Assembly: GCA_937927665.1 (NCBI GenBank)
Contig: CALBRY010000479.1
Coordinates: forward strand, 1-7,193
Direction of reading: 5' to 3'
DNA from: an uncultured Chloroflexota bacterium
Lineage (GTDB): Bacteria; Chloroflexota; Anaerolineae; Aggregatilineales; Phototrophicaceae
DNA: 7,193 nt
Each line of letters opens with the position of its first letter. The first letter of the stretch is position 1. Below the pieces are notes generated by a model that was not told the DNA's origin, searched no databases, and was given only the letters and a program-made list of their open reading frames with translations. Positions 1 through 5,629 of this stretch are shown piece after piece. The position numbers were made by a program, and so were the translations under genes.

Positions 1-43
1 GATCACGCGGCTGATCCACATCCTCACGAAGGGCGAACCGTGA
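1..43 (+). CDS. 3' end of an upstream gene (13 codons plus stop), product unknown
   Basis: Reading from base 2 gives 13 sense codons (ending ...LTKGEP) and a TGA stop at 41-43. That stop overlaps the GTG start of the next gene in a GTGA arrangement. Of the other two frames, one hits a stop at once and the other is the frame of the downstream gene. The same kind of four-base overlap joins the second GT4 gene to the flippase gene in this window, so a genuine upstream cistron of the same operon is the simplest reading. Too little is present to name the product. In this context another glycan biosynthesis protein would fit, but that is inference only. Confidence 0.5.
   Translation, partial: ITRLIHILTKGEP
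29..33 (+). promoter_or_regulatory. Shine-Dalgarno for the first GT4 gene
   Basis: The purine run AAGGG lies 6 nt before the GTG at 40-42. It sits inside the last codons of the upstream gene. It supports GTG at 40 as the start, giving an N-terminus (MKLVYIAN) that begins directly with the first beta-strand expected of a GT-B fold. Confidence 0.6.
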
Positions 44-1224
44 AACTGGTCTATATTGCCAATATTCACGTGCCGACCGAAAAAGCGCACGGGTTACAGA
101 TTTTCCAGAATGCCGAAGCGCTCGCCGATGCAGGCGCTTCGGTCGAGTTATGGGCGGCGCGGCGGACAAATACGCCGGAGATGCGCGCCATCGCCGATCC
201 GTTCGCGCATTACGGCGTGAAAAAGAACTTTCGGCTGATTTTGCTCCCCACGCTCGATTTACTGCCGCTCGTGCCGGGGCGTTCCGATAAGCTGGCGCAG
301 ATCATTTTCGGGATTCAATGGCTGACGTTTACGCTGATGGCGGCGCTCCGGGTGATTTTCACCCGCCCGGATGTGATTTACACCCGCGATTCGTTGATCG
401 CCGTGATGTGCGGGGTGTTTGCGCGGCGCGTCGGGTACGAGCCGCACACGATTTCAACCGGACGCATCGGGCGGACGCTGCAAAATTGGGCATCCAAACG
501 GGCGGCGGCGATTTTTCCGGTGACGCGCAAACTCGCGGACGATTTGATCGCTCAGGGGGCAGTGCGGGAGAAGATCACGGTTGTGCCGGATGGCGTGCGC
601 GCGGCACGCTTCGCGGATGTACCGGATCAAGCGGCGGCACGGGCGCGGATCGGCTGGGGGGCGGATCGGTTCGTCGTCGGCTATCTCGGTCGCTTGCACA
701 CGATGAATATGGAAAAAGGTGTCGGTACGCTGATCGATGCGCTGCTGCAAGTTCCCGGTGCGTCGATCGCGCTGGTGGGCGGACCGGATGAGATGGCGAA
801 TGCTTTCCGCGCCGATTGGATCAAACGCGGCGGCGATCCTGACGGTTTCTTGTATGCCGGACAAGTCGCGCCGGATGATGTGCCGCGTTATCTCGCCGCG
901 TTCGATGTGTGCGCGATGCCGCTCCCGTTTACGCCGCATTTTGCTTATTACGCCTCACCGCTCAAGCTGTTCGAATATATGGCGGCGCGGCGGGCGATTT
1001 TGGCGACTGATCTACCGAGCTTTCGGGAAATTCTCACAGATGGCGAAACCGCGCTTTTGACTCCGCCTTCGGATGCGGCGGCGCTGGCAGAAGCGATCCG
1101 GCGGCTGCAAGCCGATCCACCACTGCGCGCACGCTTGGCGGAAAACGCCTATGCGCGGGTGATGTCCGATTTCACATGGGCAGCACGCGCACGGGTGATC
1201 GTCGGACGGCTCACCACGACTTGA
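40..1224 (+). CDS. GT4-family glycosyltransferase (GT-B fold)
   Basis: This 394-residue protein has the size and order of a family GT4 retaining glycosyltransferase, which moves a sugar from a nucleotide-sugar donor onto a growing, probably lipid-linked, glycan at the cytoplasmic membrane face. The N-terminal Rossmann half begins at strand KLVYIAN and carries the acceptor-side motif KAHGLQI (residues 15-21). The linker has VVPDGV (181-186). The donor-binding half has YLGRLH (215-220) followed by a K-G pair (226-227) and SPLKLFEYMAA (306-316), with E312 and E330 in the nucleotide-sugar pocket. The first Glu of the usual E-x7-E motif is Tyr304, which I recall as common in SPLK-FEYMA members. 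A hydrophobic segment (about 88-107) could help membrane association. The gene starts with GTG inside the stop of the preceding gene and ends 14 bp inside the convergent GT-C gene. Family is secure; donor, acceptor and linkage cannot be read from sequence. Confidence 0.93.
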   Translation: MKLVYIANIHVPTEKAHGLQIFQNAEALADAGASVELWAARRTNTPEMRAIADPFAHYGVKKNFRLILLPTLDLLPLVPGRSDKLAQIIFGIQWLTFTLMAALRVIFTRPDVIYTRDSLIAVMCGVFARRVGYEPHTISTGRIGRTLQNWASKRAAAIFPVTRKLADDLIAQGAVREKITVVPDGVRAARFADVPDQAAARARIGWGADRFVVGYLGRLHTMNMEKGVGTLIDALLQVPGASIALVGGPDEMANAFRADWIKRGGDPDGFLYAGQVAPDDVPRYLAAFDVCAMPLPFTPHFAYYASPLKLFEYMAARRAILATDLPSFREILTDGETALLTPPSDAAALAEAIRRLQADPPLRARLAENAYARVMSDFTWAARARVIVGRLTTT

Positions 1225-3019
1225 CGGACAGGTTCAACAGGGAAATCGCATTCGTGTCCGGGTCTGCGCCTTGTGCCGCCGGAACACGCGCCAAATCCCA
1301 CCAACCATAAACCGCCATGGTGATCGGGTAATCGCCGGGGAGGAGCGGATTGGGCAGCACGATCAACCGTTCTTCGGTGTAAAACGTCTCGCTTGCCCAA
1401 CGGCTTGTTTCCGGCGGATCCGTTTGCGGCGCACTGTCGGACTGCGCGACGGGGAGTCCATCCGCGCCGATCACATACACGCCGACGCTGTAATCACGCG
1501 CCGGGGCTTGATCGGCAGACCACCACAGCCGCAAGTGGATCGTTTCGCCTTCGCGGGCGGCAAGCGGGCGCGTGATCGGTACTGCTTGATCGCCTACGCG
1601 CTCGACTGCTTCTGCACCGTGAAAACGCATCCCGTTTTCAAATGCGATCCCGACCGGATCGGGCGGCGCTTCGTAGAGGCGGAATAGACACACGGGCGAC
1701 CCGACGAAGATCGACGGGACACGCCCCAACGTCACGGCGTCGTGAAATCCCGAATCAACCGTATTTTGATTGGTCGCATACCACACCCGGCGCGCATTCG
1801 ATGGATCGCGGCGGAGGATCAAACCTTCTGGAAAAAACGCGCGGGCGTAATAATCCAGCTCAAAATCTGCCAAGCAGTCAAAACCCGGATCGAGGATGAT
1901 TTCATCTCCGGCGCGGACATGATCGCGCAGCCATGTGAAGTTGACCACGCCGGGAGGCGCGTAGTTTTGTTCAAGTTCGGGCGGAACGGGGATGAACATC
2001 ACGACTGTGATCACAACCGCCGCGCCGATCCGTCCGATGCGCGGGAGCGATGCCAGCAGCACGCCGCCGAGCAGCGCGAATCCGGTCAGCGTCCAAAATG
2101 AATAACTTGGGCGAAAGAAACCGAGCCGGGGATGCAGCGCGAACATCGCCAGCAAACCGCCGAATGACCACAGCACAAACACGATCACCGGGCGCGGGTG
2201 CGGACGGCGTGCAAGCCAACCGATCACGCCGATCACAAGGAGCGCCGTCCACAGCCAGAGCGCACCCCCGAAATAATCGCCCAGAATCGTCGTGATCCCT
2301 TCGGCAAACGGGATCGCCTCCAGAATCAACGAGCGCCCGATCTGGCGCTGAAATGCGATCACGATCGGCAGTGAGGCGATCACAAACAGCACGGCGACGG
2401 GTATCCAGCGGATCAACACGCGGCGGAGGGGGTAGACGATCAGTGTGTGCAGTCCGAACAGCACCACCCATATTGGCGTGGTCAGGATGGTGTAAAACGA
2501 GACGATCAGCGTAACGGTGAGCGCCGCTCCCCATCCGATGATGGCGCGCATGTTGGACGGATTCGCCTCAAAATACCGGAGCGTGAAATACAGCCCCATC
2601 GGAATAAGCGGAGATGCCATCGCATACGGGCGGACATAGCCGCTCAAAAAGATGTTGTAGGCAAATGCCGACCAACTCAACATGGTGAGCAATCCCGCCC
2701 ACCGTCCGGCGATCTTCGCACCCGCTTTGTAGGCGAATGCCGCGCCGATCAGCGAAGCCAGCATCGACAGGGTTTTCAGCGCAAACGGGTGAATTCCCGC
2801 GATCAAACGCCAGCCGCCCAACACGATCGGGTACAGCGGCGTCCAGTCATACGGCGTCCATGACACAATCTGATCCGGTGTGCCAAACGACTGCCAGATG
2901 TGCCACACTTCATCGCCGTTCATGTTCAGTCCGCTTAGGCGCAGCGTGTGCGCGGCGGCGATCACGAGTAGGGCGGCGGTGACGAAGAAGAAAAACGGGC
3001 GGCGGCTGATCATGGTCAT
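1211..3019 (-). CDS. Polytopic GT-C glycosyltransferase, GT39/ArnT-like, with a C-terminal soluble domain
   Basis: This is a 602-residue integral membrane protein. After a short basic N-terminus comes a first helix (about 8-28), then an outside loop with D36-E37 in NGDEVWH, the acidic motif of GT-C enzymes that use polyprenyl-phosphate sugars (GT39/GT83 relatives). A Trp/Tyr/Pro-rich stretch (WTPYDWTPLYP, 54-64) follows, as in protein O-mannosyltransferase-like proteins. About ten further hydrophobic segments run to about residue 346. Residues 350-602 are soluble and probably extracytoplasmic, with alternating strands (LRLWW, SVGVYVIGADG, PGDYPITMAVYGWW) suggesting a beta-sandwich. I chose ATG at 3019 because AGGA (3030-3027) is 7 nt upstream and the hydrophobic helix follows at once. 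The frame stays open upstream to 3214, but that would overlap the divergent GT4 gene and add a hydrophilic tail. It is the only - strand gene here. Likely role: adding a sugar to the glycan or lipid carrier on the outer face. Substrate unknown. Confidence 0.85.
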   Translation of the reverse strand: MTMISRRPFFFFVTAALLVIAAAHTLRLSGLNMNGDEVWHIWQSFGTPDQIVSWTPYDWTPLYPIVLGGWRLIAGIHPFALKTLSMLASLIGAAFAYKAGAKIAGRWAGLLTMLSWSAFAYNIFLSGYVRPYAMASPLIPMGLYFTLRYFEANPSNMRAIIGWGAALTVTLIVSFYTILTTPIWVVLFGLHTLIVYPLRRVLIRWIPVAVLFVIASLPIVIAFQRQIGRSLILEAIPFAEGITTILGDYFGGALWLWTALLVIGVIGWLARRPHPRPVIVFVLWSFGGLLAMFALHPRLGFFRPSYSFWTLTGFALLGGVLLASLPRIGRIGAAVVITVVMFIPVPPELEQNYAPPGVVNFTWLRDHVRAGDEIILDPGFDCLADFELDYYARAFFPEGLILRRDPSNARRVWYATNQNTVDSGFHDAVTLGRVPSIFVGSPVCLFRLYEAPPDPVGIAFENGMRFHGAEAVERVGDQAVPITRPLAAREGETIHLRLWWSADQAPARDYSVGVYVIGADGLPVAQSDSAPQTDPPETSRWASETFYTEERLIVLPNPLLPGDYPITMAVYGWWDLARVPAAQGADPDTNAISLLNLSVKSW

Positions 3020-3026
3020 GCGGGTG

Positions 3027-3030
3027 TCCT
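3027..3030 (-). promoter_or_regulatory. Shine-Dalgarno deciding the start of the GT-C gene
   Basis: On the - strand AGGA lies 7 nt before the ATG at 3019-3017. A second in-frame ATG at 3013 would be 13 nt away, so 3019 is preferred. The difference is only two residues. Confidence 0.55.
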
Positions 3031-3076
3031 GTTGACGAGCGCGTGTAGAATTGTGTGCGAGAGCGGCAATATCGAC

Positions 3077-3082
3077 AAGGGG
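3077..3082 (+). promoter_or_regulatory. Shine-Dalgarno deciding the start of the second GT4 gene
   Basis: AAGGGG ends 5 nt before GTG 3088. The earlier in-frame GTG at 3055 has no purine-rich site before it and would add 11 residues with no family counterpart before the first beta-strand. GTG 3088 is therefore the better start. Confidence 0.6.
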
Positions 3083-3087
3083 CGGCT

Positions 3088-4188
3088 GTGCGCGTTGGAA
3101 TTCTTGCATCGGAACTTGGTCATCAGCATGGGTGGGCGCATTACAGCGCCAGCCTGATCCGCGCTTTGCGGACGCATGGGATCGAGATGGTGATCCTGAC
3201 TCCGCGTGGATCAACGCCGCCGGATGATCTGCGCGATCTGCCGATCTATCCTGTTCTGCCGCCGGTCACACCGATCGCGCGCGGCATGATTTTTCAGTTG
3301 GCGGCGCTGATCCCACAGGTGCGGCGGCTTTTGCGCGGCTGTGACGTGATCCACGCGCACGCCGAACCGTATCTCCCGTTAGCGGCGGCGGCTGTGGGCG
3401 GGCGGCGGCTGTTCGTCACCGCACACGGGAGCTATGTCCGCGTTGAAGCGGCATATCCACGTTACGCGCAGTTCGCGTATCAGTGGGCGTTCCGGCGGGC
3501 GCAGATCGGCTGTGTGAGCGCATTTACAGCACGGGCGGCGGCGCAGAGTATCCCCGGCGCGCACCCGTTCGTGATCCCCAACGGAGTCGATTGGGAACGT
3601 TTCGCCGCGCTTCCGGTTCTCAACAAACAGGGAAACACGATTCTGACGGTGGGCGCGGTCAAGCCGCGCAAAGGCACGCTCACGCTAATTCAAGCGATGG
3701 CAGAGGTGCGGGCGGCGATCCCGTCGGCACACTGTCAGGTGATCGGCAGTCTCGAACTTGATGCGGGCTATGTCGCCTCGCTGCGTGCGGAGATCGAGCG
3801 GCTGAATTTAGGCGAGGGTGTCACGCTGGCGGGGCGTGTTCCGGCGGATGATCTCATGCGCTGGTATGCGACGGCGGATGTGTTCGCGTTCCCGTCGATC
3901 AGCGATGGTTGGAAATTCGAGGGATTCGGTTTGGCGGCGCTCGAAGCAAGCGCGGCGGGAATGCCCGTCGTGGCGGCACAGGGGAGCGGCGTCGAGGACG
4001 CGGTACGCGATGGTGAAACTGGTCTGCTTGTCCCCCAATCGGATGCGCGGGCATTGGCGGCGGCGCTGATCACGCTCTTGAGCGATGCCGAAAAGCGGCG
4101 GACAATGGGCGAAGCGGGAAAAGCGTGGGCGCGTTCGATGACATGGGAACGGGCGGCGCGATCATGGATTGAGGTGTATCAACGTTGA
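3088..4188 (+). CDS. GT4-family glycosyltransferase (GT-B fold), second copy
   Basis: This 366-residue protein is a complete GT4 retaining glycosyltransferase. It begins with strand RVGILASEL, followed by an acceptor-side loop (HQHGWAHYS, 12-20). HAHAEPY (89-95) and TAHGSY (111-116) mark the N-domain core. VIPNGVDWERF (162-172) lies at the inter-domain crossing, VGAVKPRKG (188-196) binds the donor phosphates, and EGFGLAALE (278-286) is an intact E-x7-E motif with both Glu residues, followed by GMPVVAAQGSGVED (291-304). It differs clearly in sequence from the first GT4 in this window, so the two probably make different linkages. The start is GTG at 3088, supported by a Shine-Dalgarno at 3077-3082. 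Its TGA overlaps the TTG start of the flippase gene by 4 bp, implying co-transcription and coupled translation. Family assignment is firm. Donor and acceptor sugars are unknown. Confidence 0.94.
   Translation: MRVGILASELGHQHGWAHYSASLIRALRTHGIEMVILTPRGSTPPDDLRDLPIYPVLPPVTPIARGMIFQLAALIPQVRRLLRGCDVIHAHAEPYLPLAAAAVGGRRLFVTAHGSYVRVEAAYPRYAQFAYQWAFRRAQIGCVSAFTARAAAQSIPGAHPFVIPNGVDWERFAALPVLNKQGNTILTVGAVKPRKGTLTLIQAMAEVRAAIPSAHCQVIGSLELDAGYVASLRAEIERLNLGEGVTLAGRVPADDLMRWYATADVFAFPSISDGWKFEGFGLAALEASAAGMPVVAAQGSGVEDAVRDGETGLLVPQSDARALAAALITLLSDAEKRRTMGEAGKAWARSMTWERAARSWIEVYQR
4171..4176 (+). promoter_or_regulatory. Shine-Dalgarno for the flippase gene
   Basis: GAGGTG inside the last codons of the GT4 gene stands 8 nt before TTG 4185 and 14 nt before the alternative ATG at 4191. 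This spacing favours the TTG. The GAGG directly touching the ATG (4187-4190) is too close to serve it. Confidence 0.5.
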
Positions 4189-5603
4189 GGATGTTTCAGC
4201 GGCTTCTCAGCCGCAAGTTCGTACAGGATACGCTCGTCATCCAAGTATCACGCGGGATGGCTACCGGGTTGGCATTCCTGTCTTCGCTGGTCGTTTGGCG
4301 GGTGATGACGCCGAGCGAGTTCGGCGTTTATGCACAGGCGCATTCTTTTTTCTTCCTGTGGACTCAGCTTGACCTTACAGGCGCATCGGCGGCGATGTAT
4401 ACCCGTCTGGGAATCGCACTCGGCGCGAAAGATGACTCCGCCGCGCTTGATGCGATCGCCGGGTATGCGCGGCTTGGCATCCTGACGATCTTCGGCATCA
4501 CTGTGCTGATCATCTTGCTGGGCATTCCTATTTCTGGAGCAGTTTACGGAAGCTCAAGGATTGGTGTGCTGGCGGTGGTTCTTTCGACGGCGTATGCCGC
4601 CGATGTCGTATACGGATTTATCGTGACCGCGTTGAGCGCAAGCCGTCAGATGCGCTGGTTCGCGGCGCTGGCGGTGATCAATCAGGTTGTGCTGTCGGTA
4701 TGCTGGATCGGCGCGGTGCTGCTGATTCCCGCCGCTGAAGCGCTGGTGATCGGGCGGCTGATTTATTCAACATTGACGCTCATCATCGCGCTTGTCATCT
4801 ATCATCGCGCTTATGCGAATACCCATTTGCCCGCGCTCCGGCAGATTACGGCACGGGTGAGAACAGTCGAATGGAGCGGATTTTGGCGTTTCGGTTTCGC
4901 CAACGCGCTCGATAAAAACCTGTCGTCCCTGTTTGTGCAGATTCCGCTTCAGTTGGCGGGGATCATCGGCGGTTCGGCGGCGGCGGGCTATATGAGCCTT
5001 GCCCTAAGCGGGATTGCCAATGCAGGTGTGCTAACATCGGCGGTATTCGAAAATGTGCAGGCGATCGTCCCGCAAGCTGTCGGGCGCGGGGAGTTCCGAC
5101 GACTGCGGCGGAATATGCTGCGCGTGATCGTGATTCTGGTGGGCGGCGCGGTCGCCGTTTATGGGGCGCTGGCGATCGTCGCGCCGTTCTTGATCCCGCC
5201 CATATTAGGATCGGAATGGATTCCGGCGGTTCGTCCGCTCGAAATTCTGACGCTTTACGGCGCGCTCACGGCGGTCGGCGGCGTATTCGGTCCGCTGTAC
5301 CGGGCGTTCCGGCGGATGCGCGCCGCGTTGGCGATCAAGATCACGACGCTGGTATTTGTCCTGCCGATCGGGGCGGCGGTTGTGTTCTGGTTGACGAGTC
5401 AGGCGGGGACGCTGTACGCCTTCTGGGGAACCTATTCGCTGACCGATACGCTTGCCGCACATGCGGCGGCGGCGGGCGGTGCGGCGCTGATCGTCGTTGT
5501 GTTCACGTATTCGGTGACGGCGACGGCGCTGGTGATGCTCCCCGAACTGAGGCGGCGCGCCGCACTTGAGGAAAAACAGCAGCGAACGGCGGCAGTCGAA
5601 TGA
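4185..5603 (+). CDS. Wzx-like oligosaccharide flippase (MOP/MATE superfamily)
   Basis: This 472-residue protein is almost entirely hydrophobic, with roughly 12 to 14 predicted helices (for example about 18-38, 93-118, 124-150, 157-180, 310-337, 350-372, 381-402, 430-450) and a charged C-terminal tail (RRRAALEEKQQR). The N-terminal pattern of a helix, then TPSEFGVYAQA (42-52) and a second helix, is typical of polysaccharide-synthesis transporters that move undecaprenyl-linked repeat units from the inner to the outer membrane face. A related core recurs at 225-285 (WRFGFANALDKN, then a hairpin with GYMSLA), as expected for a two-lobed MOP transporter. The start is most likely TTG 4185, which overlaps the preceding TGA as TTGA. 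ATG 4191 would lose only two residues. It sits between a glycosyltransferase gene and an AsnB-like gene, as flippases do in Wzx/Wzy loci. Exact substrate cannot be inferred. Confidence 0.88.
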   Translation: MRMFQRLLSRKFVQDTLVIQVSRGMATGLAFLSSLVVWRVMTPSEFGVYAQAHSFFFLWTQLDLTGASAAMYTRLGIALGAKDDSAALDAIAGYARLGILTIFGITVLIILLGIPISGAVYGSSRIGVLAVVLSTAYAADVVYGFIVTALSASRQMRWFAALAVINQVVLSVCWIGAVLLIPAAEALVIGRLIYSTLTLIIALVIYHRAYANTHLPALRQITARVRTVEWSGFWRFGFANALDKNLSSLFVQIPLQLAGIIGGSAAAGYMSLALSGIANAGVLTSAVFENVQAIVPQAVGRGEFRRLRRNMLRVIVILVGGAVAVYGALAIVAPFLIPPILGSEWIPAVRPLEILTLYGALTAVGGVFGPLYRAFRRMRAALAIKITTLVFVLPIGAAVVFWLTSQAGTLYAFWGTYSLTDTLAAHAAAAGGAALIVVVFTYSVTATALVMLPELRRRAALEEKQQRTAAVE

Positions 5604-5626
5604 GTAGCAGAACGAGTAAACGTTAA
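5600..5626 (+). other. Eight-codon ORF linking the flippase and AsnB-like genes
   Basis: ATG at 5600 overlaps the flippase stop as ATGA and opens a short frame (MSSRTSKR) ending at TAA 5624-5626. This is 3 nt before the ATG of the AsnB-like gene and in the same frame. There is no good Shine-Dalgarno close before it (GAGGA at 5568-5572 is 27 nt away). It could let ribosomes terminate and restart at 5630, where a ribosome site is also weak, or it could be chance. It is not proposed as a functional peptide. Confidence 0.2.
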
Positions 5627-5629
5627 ACT

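Larger units (their letters stand above)
3020..3087. promoter_or_regulatory. Divergent intergenic region with weak candidate promoters
   Basis: These 68 bp separate the GT-C gene (leftward) from the second GT4 gene (rightward) and are the only place in the window where two transcripts can start back to back. Rightward, TAGAAT at 3046-3051 matches a -10 box at five of six positions and would put a transcript start about 30 nt before GTG 3088, but no convincing -35 box stands 16-18 bp upstream. Leftward, TTGTCG (3078-3073) and CACAAT (3055-3050) are 17 bp apart and match the sigma-70 consensus at four of six positions each. TTGACGA (3032-3038) and TCGACAA (3072-3078) form an inverted repeat with one mismatch around the middle. 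All of these are short and may be chance. Confidence 0.3.

Noticed and set aside
318..939. Overlapping open frames on both strands inside the first GT4 gene
   Set aside because: The GT4 frame holds all expected motifs. The alternatives are Arg/Gly-rich shadows without ribosome sites or family features.
1200..1260. Possible terminator at the convergent gene ends
   Set aside because: No GC-rich stem followed by a T run was seen, and the two coding regions overlap.
1971..2534. 187-codon open frame on the - strand within the GT-C gene
   Set aside because: It lies in a different frame of the same strand inside the membrane domain. The translation is Arg/Asp/Ala-rich and shows no family pattern.
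3055..3087. Upstream GTG start for the second GT4 gene
   Set aside because: It has no Shine-Dalgarno, overlaps the best -10-like element and adds residues before the first beta-strand. GTG 3088 has AAGGGG at proper spacing.
3020..3214. N-terminal extension of the GT-C protein by 65 residues
   Set aside because: It would overlap the divergent GT4 coding region and adds a hydrophilic stretch. ATG 3019 has AGGA 7 nt upstream and leads straight into the first helix.
4452..4459. GCGATCGC octamer, the HIP1 element of cyanobacteria
   Set aside because: Only one clear copy was seen. HIP1-rich genomes would show several in 7 kb, so the enriched word is GATC itself and this does not support a cyanobacterial origin.
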